From assembly GCA_035505655.1 (NCBI GenBank), contig DATJQP010000083.1:10298-74297 (forward strand): a stretch of 64,000 nucleotides of DNA, written 5' to 3'. A program made the position numbers and the translations under genes. The notes below the pieces were generated by a model that was not told the DNA's origin, did not search any database, and saw only the letters and a list, made by a program, of their open reading frames with translations. This stretch comes from JAGVPT01 sp035505655 (lineage in GTDB: Bacteria > Bacteroidota > Ignavibacteria > UBA10030 > UBA8401). Of this stretch, positions 8,240-17,410 are shown piece by piece (position 1 is the stretch's first letter; the number at the start of each line of letters is the position of its first letter).

Positions 8240-9226
8240 CTATCTCGTGATGGTGCGTCTGAAGGTTCGTACTAATGTAAAAAAATGAAGAATAAAGTTC
8301 CTCAAGAATCGGGGGAGGATTGCCAACGTTCCATAGAGATAGACCCTGGGGTCGCCGGGGACAGAAAAGGCCATTTTCTTCACCTCCCGGAGCGCCGCTC
8401 TGTTTTCTCCCAACTGAACATACATCGAAGCGCGCATCCTATGCCACATTCCCAGGTATCGGCGGAATGCCCTTTTTTCATCCGGACGAAGATGATCGAG
8501 AAGCGCCTGGAGTTCCTTCCCCACAACATCGTTCTCCTCCGGTCTCCGTGTCGGGTAGCCGACGAGCGGAGCCCGAAGCCGGAAGACGGAACACTGTCGT
8601 CGCGAGTACGCGATGCGACAGCGTACCGCGAGACGTGCCCATGTGAGCAGATCCTCCCCGATCGCAATCCCATCCGGAAATCCTCCCACCGAGGCAAGTG
8701 CCTCTTTCTCGAGGGCAACCGCCGAGGTCCAGATCGGAGGGTCTGAGGATGCGGCTACCGCAAAATAGTTCTCCAGAATCCCTTCCCACGTCCCTGGAGG
8801 AATATTCCGCAGAATCGGTGTTCGCATTGTCCCGTCAGTCTCGCGATAGAGATAATGGGTGGCGAAGACGCTGCAGGATGGAAAGGAATCACAGAGCCGT
8901 GCGATCGTCTCAAGGAAATCGGGCTTCCACTCGTCGTCAGCGTCGAGAAAAGCGACGACCGGGGCGGTTGCTTCTTTCACTCCCCGGTTTCGCGCAGCCG
9001 ACACTCCTCCGTGTTCCTCATCGAGAACCCTCACACGCGAATCGTCGATGGCCCTGGCACGATTTTCGCCCCCGTCGGTCGAACCATCGTTGACAATGAG
9101 AAGCTCGAACGCGCGATGTGTCTGCGATAAGACCGAAGCGATCGACCTCTCGACATCCGCGGCATTGTTGTAGAGAGGCATGACGACGCTGATGAAACGG
9201 GGGTTCAAGCAACTATTCCTTTCCAC
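8240..9226 (-). CDS. GT2 family glycosyltransferase
   Basis: GT-A fold inverting glycosyltransferase. The N-terminal nucleotide-binding motif is VVMPLYNNAADV, followed by VNDGSTDGGENR and the metal-binding DxD-type motif FLDADDEWKPDF near residue 100. The acceptor region carries the common GEDL motif (IAIGEDLLTWARL). The C-terminal ~80 residues are basic and amphipathic, likely peripheral to the membrane. GTG at 9226 is given, but a TTG at 9208 has the better ribosome site (AAAGGA, 8 bases upstream), and the conserved domain begins after both. Tight spacing with neighbours on both sides. Confidence 0.85.
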   Translation of the reverse strand: MERNSCLNPRFISVVMPLYNNAADVERSIASVLSQTHRAFELLIVNDGSTDGGENRARAIDDSRVRVLDEEHGGVSAARNRGVKEATAPVVAFLDADDEWKPDFLETIARLCDSFPSCSVFATHYLYRETDGTMRTPILRNIPPGTWEGILENYFAVAASSDPPIWTSAVALEKEALASVGGFPDGIAIGEDLLTWARLAVRCRIAYSRRQCSVFRLRAPLVGYPTRRPEENDVVGKELQALLDHLRPDEKRAFRRYLGMWHRMRASMYVQLGENRAALREVKKMAFSVPGDPRVYLYGTLAILPRFLRNFILHFFTLVRTFRRTITR

Positions 9227-9234
9227 TGAGAGGA

Positions 9235-10398
9235 TCAGAACTTGTCATACACCTTCGCGATTGCCTTTTCAAATCTCGACCGTGAGAAGAGCTCCCCGAC
9301 CCGTCGCTGGCCGGTTTTCCCCATCGCTTCCCTCCTTTCCGGTGAAAGAAGGAGCGAAACGATCGCAGATGCCAGCCGTGTACGCTCTCCAAACGGTACC
9401 AAATATCCGGTGGAACCATCCGCGACCACCTCCCGGAGGCCGCCGACATCGCTGGCAATAACGGGAAGCCCCGCAGCCATTCCCTCCGCGGCGCTAAGCC
9501 CAAATCCCTCGAACTCAGAGGGAACAACGAGAATGTCCATCGCGCCGTAGAGTCGGTAGGTCTCTCCGCTATTTCGTTCACCCATCCAGATCACCCGATC
9601 TGCTATTCCCAGTTTTGAAGCAAGTGACCGGAGCACTTCCTTATCCGGACCGTCTCCAACAACAAGAAGCTCGCAATCCGGAACGTCTCCCAAGACCGCC
9701 GGCATTGCTTCGAGGAGAAAACGATGCCCCTTCTCTGACCGAAGGCGGGCAACGACCCCGATGACATTGCTACCGCTGACGCCGGCCGCGGTCCTGCTTT
9801 CGCGTCTTCCGTATTTCAGAGCAGATTCCGCAACCGCAGAATAATCCACGCAATTATAGACGGTGCAGTGCGATAATCGTCTGTTCGCAGCGGCGGGGTC
9901 GTCGATCGCGATGGATGACCCGAACCACGAATTCTCCGTGGCGAGAGAATTGCAGATAAATAGCGAGCAGAGACGCGCTCCAAACCGCACGAGCCACCGC
10001 TCACGTGCCCCGAATCCGTGGCAGGGATAGTGAATCGTGGCGAAGATCCTTCTAACACCGGCGGCTTTTGCGGCAAGAATAGGAACAAGTCCGGGGGCAA
10101 CGTACTGAACGTGAACCGCCTCGGGGCGCACTCTTTGACACGTGCGAACAAGAGCAAAGAAAAGACGTATCAGTTCCGAGAGAGAGCCCGGTCCGGACGA
10201 ACGTCGAAGGCCGAGATTCAGGACTTCCGCCCCCGCGGCCTGAAACTCCTCGACGATGCGCGGTTCGTGCTCATAGTAGCAGCAGACAACGACACGCCAG
10301 CTCTTTCCCTGAAGAGCTCTGACGAGTGCGAGGGTCTGTATTTCAGTCCCTCCCCGCCGAAGCATCGGCAATCCAATAAGAACGGTGCGACCGCTCAC
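9235..10398 (-). CDS. GT4 family glycosyltransferase
   Basis: Retaining GT-B glycosyltransferase. Residues 1-170 form the acceptor-side domain, beginning with LIGLPMLRRGGTEI (glycine loop typical of GT4). The donor-side domain starts with GVVARLRSEKGHRFL near residue 200, continues with VGDGPDKE, and has the E-x7-E motif in PSEFEGFGLSAAEGMAAG near residue 285. The GTG start at 10398 places the first beta strand immediately at the N-terminus as expected. Downstream of the DUF4254 gene by 60 bases. Sugar specificity unknown. Confidence 0.85.
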   Translation of the reverse strand: MSGRTVLIGLPMLRRGGTEIQTLALVRALQGKSWRVVVCCYYEHEPRIVEEFQAAGAEVLNLGLRRSSGPGSLSELIRLFFALVRTCQRVRPEAVHVQYVAPGLVPILAAKAAGVRRIFATIHYPCHGFGARERWLVRFGARLCSLFICNSLATENSWFGSSIAIDDPAAANRRLSHCTVYNCVDYSAVAESALKYGRRESRTAAGVSGSNVIGVVARLRSEKGHRFLLEAMPAVLGDVPDCELLVVGDGPDKEVLRSLASKLGIADRVIWMGERNSGETYRLYGAMDILVVPSEFEGFGLSAAEGMAAGLPVIASDVGGLREVVADGSTGYLVPFGERTRLASAIVSLLLSPERREAMGKTGQRRVGELFSRSRFEKAIAKVYDKF

Positions 10399-10458
10399 TG
10401 AGCTTTTCCACCTCCCAAGCGGAACAATGCTCCCGCAGTACGGAGGTTGCTGGCCACT

Positions 10459-11103
10459 TCATCCATTGTTTTTAGGGCGAGAATTTCCCCTGGCCTTTTT
10501 GTCGTACAGTTGCGGGTTCAGCGCAGGGTCGTTGTACATTTTGAACTGGCGATAGACGATCATTCTGATGACTCCGCGATTGAGGTCGGACAGAACCTGC
10601 TTCAACGCCTCCCGGAGATTCTTCTGTTGTCTCTTGAGGACACGGAGCCTGGCCCTGCACTCAGCGCGATGTGCATCATCCACGTCGGTGCGTTTCGTCT
10701 GTTCCGACATATAGTAAATCTTCAGGGAGAGGATTGAAAGCCGGTCAAGAGCGCTCCCGGGAGTCTCCGTGCGAAGGGGAAGATTCTTTTCGGCCATTGC
10801 ACCGTAGTGGTGTTCGAGAAGCCACTCATCGATTCGCTCAATCGTGTCGTTCCGGCGCTGGTTCAGCGAATCGATGGCGTGCTTGGTCTCCGCGATCTCG
10901 GCGGCGGCAACATCCCGCCGGCGCGCAAAATCTTCATGGAGCCAGAGTTCGTGGTTTCGGCTGAGGAGTTCGAAGACAATTCCATCGAGCACTTCCGATC
11001 CCGACGGAGGTTTCACCTTTCTCTTCTCCGCAAGAGCGGAAGCCCATGTATCGAGTGAGATGAACATTCTTCCAAGCCGGTCGGTACGAAACTTCTTGAG
11101 CAT
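10459..11103 (-). CDS. DUF4254 family protein
   Basis: A 214-residue soluble, mostly helical protein recognised as DUF4254 by the conserved stretches NHELWLHEDFAR, ETKHAIDSLNQRRND and DRLSILSLKIYYM. Function is not established; members are repeatedly found among glycosyltransferase genes of surface-polysaccharide loci in this bacterial group, and here the gene lies between a GT4 and a GT2 gene. No signal peptide or membrane segment. A basic C-terminus (KKARGNSRPKN) could contact nucleic acid or membrane lipids. A role as a partner or regulator of a glycosyltransferase is inference only. Confidence 0.75.
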   Translation of the reverse strand: MLKKFRTDRLGRMFISLDTWASALAEKRKVKPPSGSEVLDGIVFELLSRNHELWLHEDFARRRDVAAAEIAETKHAIDSLNQRRNDTIERIDEWLLEHHYGAMAEKNLPLRTETPGSALDRLSILSLKIYYMSEQTKRTDVDDAHRAECRARLRVLKRQQKNLREALKQVLSDLNRGVIRMIVYRQFKMYNDPALNPQLYDKKARGNSRPKNNG

Positions 11104-11133
11104 AGATGATTCTTTCTGAAAAATAGTTGGGGC

Positions 11134-12177
11134 TCAACCTCTGCCGAGAAGTCGCCTTACCCCCTTCTTCGCTGCCAGCAGCGTACTCAGAAGAACTGAG
11201 AGGGCCTTTGTCGTTGCCTCGCCGGGATCCTGCTTCCGGCCAAATCTCCAGAGGACGGAGGCAAGAGCTGAACGATTTCGTGCGGGGCGAAGACCGGGGG
11301 TCGATTCCAGTTCCAATCGGAGATCTCTCGCAGCGGCAATATCCTCCCGCCGGTTGCCTATCAACGACTCGAGAAGATAGGCATCCGTAAACCGGACAGC
11401 CTGACCTTCGAGACGGCCGATATCTTCGGCATCGAGGAGTGCAGGTCCGGAGTGGTAGGACCGCACCTGGAAGAGATAATCCATCGCCAACCGGTGGGAG
11501 ACCGATTGGAGCTTCCCCGTCTCCGAATGTTCATGATTTCTGAATGAAGCGAGAGGTTCCGAGATGCCGACAACATCAGTGAAAGCTCCAACCCGGAGGA
11601 AGAAATCGTCATCGGCAATCAACCCCGCTTCTTTCCGGTAGCGGCACTTCTCAACGACAAGTCTTCGCTCGGTCACAACCCCGGGGCATCGATGAAGGTG
11701 GCGATTGGCAACGACCCCCATCAGGTATCGATGCGCATATTCTTTTCCGCTGATCCGTTCCGGCGCCGTCATATGGGGAAGGGGTGAGACGCCCGTCCTC
11801 TCGCCGTTTTCATCAATGTAGTAATATCCGGTGTAGAAGTGCCGGCAACCGGGGAACGCGGCCGCGGCCTCTTCAATCCGCAGAAGGAAATCCCGGTGAA
11901 GCAGATCGTCCTGATGAAGGATAGCAACAAACTCGCTTTGGGCAAATTCCGCCGCCCGGTTCCATGCATCCGCGAAGCCGGTCGGATTCTCGCGGCGAAC
12001 ATAACGCACCCTCCCACCCCACCTGGCCGATCGTATAATCTCGCCGGACTGGTCCACGGACCCGTCATCGATCGCGAGGACTTCGTCGGCCGGGCGGGAC
12101 TGATCGAGTGCGGACTCGATCGCCGCCTCAAGGAATCGCTCTCCGTTGAATACCGGAATGGCAATTGAGATTGTCAC
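11134..12177 (-). CDS. GT2 family glycosyltransferase
   Basis: GT-A glycosyltransferase of 347 residues. Motifs in order: IAIPVFNGERFLEAAI at the N-terminus, IDDGSVDQSGEI near residue 37, and the metal site ILHQDDLLHRDF near residue 88 (DD in place of the more common DxD). A second acidic motif, ADDDFFLRVG, near residue 195 fits the catalytic-base region. The C-terminus is basic (KKGVRRLLGRG) and probably sits on the membrane. GTG start at 12177, 7 bases after the stop of the upstream GT4 gene. Confidence 0.85.
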   Translation of the reverse strand: MTISIAIPVFNGERFLEAAIESALDQSRPADEVLAIDDGSVDQSGEIIRSARWGGRVRYVRRENPTGFADAWNRAAEFAQSEFVAILHQDDLLHRDFLLRIEEAAAAFPGCRHFYTGYYYIDENGERTGVSPLPHMTAPERISGKEYAHRYLMGVVANRHLHRCPGVVTERRLVVEKCRYRKEAGLIADDDFFLRVGAFTDVVGISEPLASFRNHEHSETGKLQSVSHRLAMDYLFQVRSYHSGPALLDAEDIGRLEGQAVRFTDAYLLESLIGNRREDIAAARDLRLELESTPGLRPARNRSALASVLWRFGRKQDPGEATTKALSVLLSTLLAAKKGVRRLLGRG

Positions 12178-12184
12178 GCCTTCG

Positions 12185-13396
12185 TCAGAAGAAATAATAA
12201 AAGCGTTTCGTCCTCCACTTCATCTTTCCGAACGCCTCCTCCTTCCCCGCTTCGACCTCGGCAAGAATATTCGTCCACCGTTCCCTCCAGACAGGGAGCG
12301 AAAAACTCTGCTGGGAGATCTTCCAGGCGTTTCGCTGCATCTCCAGCCGCCGGGAGGGATTCGCGATCAGGAATCTTATTCCCTCGAGCAACGACGACAC
12401 GTCAGGAGAGGTGAGAATGCCGTTGTGCATCGGAATGATTTCCGTGATGAGTCCGGACATATTCGACGCAACAATCGCGCACCCCGCCGCCATCGCCTCG
12501 AGGACGGAGAATGAGGTGGCTTCTCCGCACACCGATGGGACGAGCGCAATGTCGAATTTCTTGTGAAACGTCGTCGCGTTGCCCGGATCGTACGAGGTCA
12601 CCGTCACTCGCCGGTCGCCGGCAAAGGTGGTCCGGAAAAGCTCTTTATCCGGTCCTTCGCCTGCCACGGTGATCTCGATGTTCTCAAATTCCCGGAGGAG
12701 CACTTTGAAGACCTCGAGGGCCAGCCGGGTTCCTTTCTCCATCACGAGGCGGCGCGCGAAGATAATTCTCACGGGGTTCTTCTTTCCCGACCGGCTGTCA
12801 CGGGAGGCATTCCAGGCGGTTTTCACGGCGGGGTTCGGGTTATACCAGATGCGTCCCTCATGATCAAGGCCGCGAAAAGATCTGTACCAATTGAGAAACG
12901 AGAGATCGGCCACCACCCGATTGTAGCAGTTTTCGAAGTTCCCGATTCCCTGGAGCTGCTTTCTCAGCCTTAACACTGATTCCCCCGGTCGCTTTCTGAA
13001 GAGCGGCTTCCCGGTGAGGATCTCGATGGGGGCATCCCACGACAATCCCTGCATGATCGAGATGGCGAGCGGGTTGTTATTCCGGACCGAAAAGAAATCA
13101 GCGCCAAAGATTTCAAACCTCTCTGCATCTGCTGCGCGCTGGCGGGCAATGGTCCGGAAGTGCTTTACGACTTCCTTTGTCGGACGACCCGGACCGGGAT
13201 ACTCGGGGATGCCGACGACTTTGGTTTTCCCGAAGCTCAGCTCGGCCGATTTGGGAAAGCACTGATAGATGGTCGTTTCGTAGCCGAGTTTGTCGAGCAG
13301 CGGCGTGAGGAACGAAAGTTGGGTTCCAACGCCTCCGCCGCCGACGCCCGATCCGTCCTCTTTCAGGAACTGGAGAAAGTAGATGTCGACCTTCAT
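12185..13396 (-). CDS. GT4 family glycosyltransferase
   Basis: Retaining GT-B enzyme of about 403 residues. The start is set to ATG at 13396 (MKVDIYFLQF) rather than the upstream start at 13441, because this ATG overlaps the upstream stop as ATGA (13393-13396). A glycine-rich loop (GSGVGGGGVGTQLSF) near residue 20 is the acceptor-side loop. The donor domain begins with IIFARRLVMEKGT; the E-x7-E region is GEATSFSVLEAMAAG near residue 315. The acceptor domain contains an IEILTGKPLFRKR stretch of unknown meaning. Specificity unknown. Confidence 0.85.
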   Translation of the reverse strand: MKVDIYFLQFLKEDGSGVGGGGVGTQLSFLTPLLDKLGYETTIYQCFPKSAELSFGKTKVVGIPEYPGPGRPTKEVVKHFRTIARQRAADAERFEIFGADFFSVRNNNPLAISIMQGLSWDAPIEILTGKPLFRKRPGESVLRLRKQLQGIGNFENCYNRVVADLSFLNWYRSFRGLDHEGRIWYNPNPAVKTAWNASRDSRSGKKNPVRIIFARRLVMEKGTRLALEVFKVLLREFENIEITVAGEGPDKELFRTTFAGDRRVTVTSYDPGNATTFHKKFDIALVPSVCGEATSFSVLEAMAAGCAIVASNMSGLITEIIPMHNGILTSPDVSSLLEGIRFLIANPSRRLEMQRNAWKISQQSFSLPVWRERWTNILAEVEAGKEEAFGKMKWRTKRFYYFF

Positions 13397-14550
13397 CGTA
13401 ACCTTTTTCGTAGATATTGAACTGCGGCCTCTGCGTACCATGCCGGGCGAGAACGGCGAGGCAGTTTTCCTTCCACAGGCTCGGCAAAGAGCGATTCGTA
13501 TCTGTCGAGCATGGTATTGAGCGAGAATCGATCGGCCGCGAAGGACGAGGCTCTCGCGGACAATTCACCGAGCGTCTTGCGATCGTGCGACAGATGCTTG
13601 ATAGCGTCGGAGAATCCATCGACATCCCCGGGGGAAACCAGGATGCCGCTCTTCCCATCCTCGACCAACTGGTCGGTGATTCCCTCCAATCGGGAGACAA
13701 CCGGGACAACGCCGCACATCATCGCCTCCACGATCGCGATCCCAAATCCCTCAAGCCTGGTTGGAAGAAGAAGGATGTCGGACGATCTCATTAGTGCAGC
13801 CGTCTCATCCCTTGATTTGGGGCCGTGAAATGACACCCTCTCTTGCAGACCACGTTTCCTGAATTCTTCCTTGAGCGCCGACTCGAGTGGTCCTTTGCCG
13901 ACGATGTTCAGCGTCGCCCCCGGCACTTCCCCTGCGACTTTCTGAAAGATTCCGGGGAGCACATCCGCACCTTTCGATTCGCCGAGGAATCCCACGAAAA
14001 GAATTTGCATCGTTTGCTCTTTCGGGGAGGTCGTCCGATAGAACTTTCCGCCGTCCACGCCGTGAGGAATCACGCGCACTTTCTCCCGAAGGTTCTTCTT
14101 GAGAAAGGGCTGAAAACGGTTCCTCACACCCGGAGTTGGGGCGACCCATCTGAAGAGGTAACGGGGAAACAGGGAGCCAATGGCGTAGAAGCGCGGGTCA
14201 TCGCTGTGCAACACCGCCACCGCCTTCGTCGTGTGATTCACGAGCGGCAAAGCATAGTGCATGAGGGCGCAATTATTGAGAAGAATGACATCAGGATCGA
14301 TGCCGTCGGCAATCTCCGCGGCCATGAACACTTTCTTCGGTGATAGAGGAACTCCCGAAAGATCATGACATCGTACGTTTTTGCTCACTTCGGAGAAGTG
14401 GTCTCCTTGGGTGTTGGCAACAAGAAGATGAACCTCCCAGCCGCGATCGCCGAGCCCATCGATGAGCGACCGCAAGTAGGATCCGAGCCCTCCGGTTGTG
14501 ATCTCAGTAGTCGCGATGATTATCTTCGGGGCCATCGGTCCTTCAGGCAT
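13393..14550 (-). CDS. GT4 family glycosyltransferase
   Basis: GT-B retaining glycosyltransferase. The N-terminal acceptor loop is TTEITTGGLGSYLRSL. The donor domain starts at ILFVGFLGESKGADV (about residue 190) with VGKGPLES following, and the E-x7-E motif is LEGFGIAIVEAMMCG near residue 285. Two ATG codons are possible, 14550 and 14535; the first overlaps the upstream radical SAM gene by 8 bases. The 3' end overlaps the next gene by ATGA. Sugar and linkage cannot be assigned. Confidence 0.85.
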   Translation of the reverse strand: MPEGPMAPKIIIATTEITTGGLGSYLRSLIDGLGDRGWEVHLLVANTQGDHFSEVSKNVRCHDLSGVPLSPKKVFMAAEIADGIDPDVILLNNCALMHYALPLVNHTTKAVAVLHSDDPRFYAIGSLFPRYLFRWVAPTPGVRNRFQPFLKKNLREKVRVIPHGVDGGKFYRTTSPKEQTMQILFVGFLGESKGADVLPGIFQKVAGEVPGATLNIVGKGPLESALKEEFRKRGLQERVSFHGPKSRDETAALMRSSDILLLPTRLEGFGIAIVEAMMCGVVPVVSRLEGITDQLVEDGKSGILVSPGDVDGFSDAIKHLSHDRKTLGELSARASSFAADRFSLNTMLDRYESLFAEPVEGKLPRRSRPAWYAEAAVQYLRKRLR

Positions 14551-16033
14551 GGATGATCATCCGGAAGAGGCGGGCAGCTACATGGCGCATCTTCCGGGTA
14601 ATCCGGTAGAAGAAGATAGCGAAATACTGTCTCTTTCGCCTGCTGTGGAAGAGGGCCCTCAGGTAAGTTGGATGGAGGCTGAAAATCTGCCACCCCCTGC
14701 TCGTCATGAACCTTCCATTAAGGCGCGCTGAGAGTTGTTCAATATTCAGGGTATGCGCCGCGAGACGGAATCTCGGATCAACGATAGAAGTATACGTCTT
14801 GTCGTCCCGATAGAGGTCGTATTCGTCCACATCAAGCGGGGGCTTGACGTATCGGTCGTAGACTTCGGTTCCGGGGTACGGCGTCGTGACGCAAATTCCG
14901 TACGATGTCGCGTCAATGTGCTCCATAAGGCTCACCGTTTGCGCAACATCCTCCTCGGTTTCCTCGGGCGTATTGATAAGGATGTTCGCGTACGTGCGGA
15001 TATGTTCTGACCGACAACGCTCGAAGACCGCCTCCGTCTCTTTCACTTTGATCCCTTTCTTCATCCGATTGAGCGAATCCTGGGACCCCGACTCCACCCC
15101 GAAATCGATCTGGACGCATCCGCTTGCCTTCAGGGCCCGGAACACAGGATCGGAGAATTGGTTCACCCGCCCTTCCATTCCCCAGACGAATCGGTGCTTC
15201 AGCGATGCAAGAAGATCACAGAACTCGATGACGCGTTCATCCTTGATCGTGAAGGTGTCGTCGTGGATATAGAACCCGTCGATATGATAGGTCTCCCGGA
15301 GAAACCGCAGTTCTTCAATGACCGATTCGAGGGGCCGGTAGCGCACTTTTCTCCTTCTGTTTGCGCAGAAGGTGCATCCAAAGGGGCATCCTCGCGACGT
15401 GAAGATGTGAACCCCCGAGAGATAGATTGAGCGGAGAAGAAATTGCTGGGGCTGAAGATAGAAATCCATGTCCAGCTTTTCGTACGGATGGACGGGCTGA
15501 GCGTCAAGGTGGGAATCCTCCGACTGTGGAGGCGTTCGGACAATCCGGCCGTTCCGTTTGAATACAAGGCCGGGCACCGTCTCCCATGCGGTGGACCCTT
15601 TCTTTTCGAGGTCGATGAGTCCGCAGAGGGGCATCTCGCCATCCCCCACGACAGCGATGTCGACGGGAGGTTCATCCAGAAGAAAAAAATCTTCGGGCTT
15701 CACGGTTGCATGAATCCCTCCCACGACGATTGTTGCGCGGCTTCGTCGTTTGATTTCTGCCGCCAAGCCCATCACATCGCGATAGTCTTCGGTAAATGCA
15801 CTCAACCCGACGATTGGCGAATCGGAGCGCAGTACCTGATCTATCGTACAGTCAAGCACCCGCCGCCGTTCGCGATCACCGGCCGGGGCATTGACACCGC
15901 TCTTCACGTCGACGACGTCGACGGTATACCCCATCTGTTCGACATAGCCCGCCAGCCAGAGTATCCAGTGCGGCACGATTGTGCTCTTGGCCCGGCCCAG
16001 CTTCGGCATCGAAACAAGACAGAGATCAGCCAT
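14543..16033 (-). CDS. B12-binding radical SAM protein
   Basis: Likely catalyses a radical modification (methylation or rearrangement) of a glycan or lipid in the pathway. The N-terminal ~150 residues form a cobalamin-binding Rossmann-like domain (VGLSAFTEDY, VVGGIHATVKPEDF, VVGDGE). The radical SAM core follows with the 4Fe-4S motif GCPFGCTFCANRRRK (CxxxCxxC) near residue 215, and the SAM-binding DFGVESGSQ later in the barrel. The C-terminal ~80 residues are basic and hydrophobic, suggesting membrane contact. ATG at 16033 is preferred over a TTG at 16069, since MADLCLVSMP leads straight into the first beta strand. Substrate is unknown; BchE-type and P-methyltransferase-type members share this architecture. 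Confidence 0.85.
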   Translation of the reverse strand: MADLCLVSMPKLGRAKSTIVPHWILWLAGYVEQMGYTVDVVDVKSGVNAPAGDRERRRVLDCTIDQVLRSDSPIVGLSAFTEDYRDVMGLAAEIKRRSRATIVVGGIHATVKPEDFFLLDEPPVDIAVVGDGEMPLCGLIDLEKKGSTAWETVPGLVFKRNGRIVRTPPQSEDSHLDAQPVHPYEKLDMDFYLQPQQFLLRSIYLSGVHIFTSRGCPFGCTFCANRRRKVRYRPLESVIEELRFLRETYHIDGFYIHDDTFTIKDERVIEFCDLLASLKHRFVWGMEGRVNQFSDPVFRALKASGCVQIDFGVESGSQDSLNRMKKGIKVKETEAVFERCRSEHIRTYANILINTPEETEEDVAQTVSLMEHIDATSYGICVTTPYPGTEVYDRYVKPPLDVDEYDLYRDDKTYTSIVDPRFRLAAHTLNIEQLSARLNGRFMTSRGWQIFSLHPTYLRALFHSRRKRQYFAIFFYRITRKMRHVAARLFRMIIHA

Positions 16034-16126
16034 CGTACGATCTTCTCGCCTCTCTTGTTGCGAACTCAAGGTATCCTGGAAGACCCCGTTCTGCTAAGAA
16101 ACATTCCTGACCTCCCCGGTCATCCA

Positions 16127-17410
16127 TCATCGGGGATGCGAAACCATATAGGCGGCAATAAGGCTCGAAACGGTGTCGGCACCCAATTCAGTAAAATGCA
16201 TCGTATCGTAGAAATAGAGATCCGAGTGAGGGATCCTGCCGGCAAGATCGAACAACTCGGCATGTTCTTCCCGACAGACGGACGCCAGTGTGTTGTTGAA
16301 GCAGGAAAGGAGCTCCGCATCGGTTGCGGCGGAGATTTCGCCCTTCTTACCCCCATACGAGAAATCGGCCCCGACGATCACTTTCCAGGGCGCCGTTGTA
16401 TCAAAGAGGACGGGCTGAGTAAGGAAAATCGGACGAATATTCTGCTTCCGCAGCTCCTTGATCATGATATGGAGGTTCTGTTTGTAGGGAAGAAGAGACG
16501 GCAATGTTTCGGAAAGATCTGACGATAGGATCAATTCTTTCCCAATTGGTCGAGGAACAAAATTGTCGTTCCCTCCTTTTTCGAGAACTACGACGTGATC
16601 CCATAGGATGATTTTCCACAAATAGAGTACCTGAACGAGCCGGCTGTATCCGAGAAGTTTATTTTTCCATCCGACAGTCTCGGGCGAGTAGTCAACCTTG
16701 CTTGCCTTTTCCTGGAGAGAATACCACAAGTCATTGATCCCGCAAAGAATGATGGCAATCTTCGGCTTCACTCTCGGAAGGATGTCGCGGACAAAGAGGA
16801 CGTGAGCTCTTGACGAGTGACCGGATATTCCGGCGTTTCCGACCCAGGCCTTTACTCCGGCTTTCCGGAGCTTCACCTGAAGGAGGTAAGGCCAGGTCTT
16901 GCTGTCGTCGAGATAGTAACACTGCGTTGTGCTTCCGCCGATAGCGACAATCGTGAGGTAGTCATCCCAATCCGCCGGAGGGTCATCCCCCCGGAATCCC
17001 CATTTGTCCGTCGTATTTCTCGCGAAAGGGGCAACGCCTTTGAGCGCCACCTTCAGCTCCATCTTGTTGTAGGGGCGCAGTTGGATAAAGGGGGAAAAGA
17101 TACCCTCACGCGTCAGCAGGCGTGCAGCACCTTCGAGAGCGCCGGATAACACCACAAAAACGAGCATTACCGTGACGGTGACCTGGACCGCTTTCCTTCG
17201 GTCCCGCTGATACCTGATCATCACCCCCCCAAACAGGACGAGGGCAAGATCGCACGCCCAGATGAGGAGGCAGCTCGCCAGCCCCCAGCTTCCCTGAGAC
17301 TTTTCAAGCAACCGGAAGAGGTGCATGCCATCGGCCGGATAGAGAGCCGAGAGGACCCACTGATTGAGCAACACTCCCAGAAGAAGAACGACTACGCCGC
17401 TTCGTTTCAT
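16127..17410 (-). CDS. Membrane-anchored SGNH/GDSL hydrolase family protein
   Basis: Probable esterase or O-acetyltransferase-type enzyme acting on the glycan outside the inner membrane. Three hydrophobic segments occupy residues 1-110. The SGNH fold follows with block I VAIGGSTTQCYY (Ser nucleophile, GGST replacing GDS), block II NAGISGHSS (Gly), block III LCGINDLWYS (Asn of GxND) and block V YDTMHFTELG (catalytic Asp and His) near the C-terminus, so the active site looks complete. The ATG at 17410 overlaps the stop of the GT9-like gene (ATGA), indicating coupled translation. Deacetylation and acetyl transfer are both possible. Confidence 0.8.
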   Translation of the reverse strand: MKRSGVVVLLLGVLLNQWVLSALYPADGMHLFRLLEKSQGSWGLASCLLIWACDLALVLFGGVMIRYQRDRRKAVQVTVTVMLVFVVLSGALEGAARLLTREGIFSPFIQLRPYNKMELKVALKGVAPFARNTTDKWGFRGDDPPADWDDYLTIVAIGGSTTQCYYLDDSKTWPYLLQVKLRKAGVKAWVGNAGISGHSSRAHVLFVRDILPRVKPKIAIILCGINDLWYSLQEKASKVDYSPETVGWKNKLLGYSRLVQVLYLWKIILWDHVVVLEKGGNDNFVPRPIGKELILSSDLSETLPSLLPYKQNLHIMIKELRKQNIRPIFLTQPVLFDTTAPWKVIVGADFSYGGKKGEISAATDAELLSCFNNTLASVCREEHAELFDLAGRIPHSDLYFYDTMHFTELGADTVSSLIAAYMVSHPR

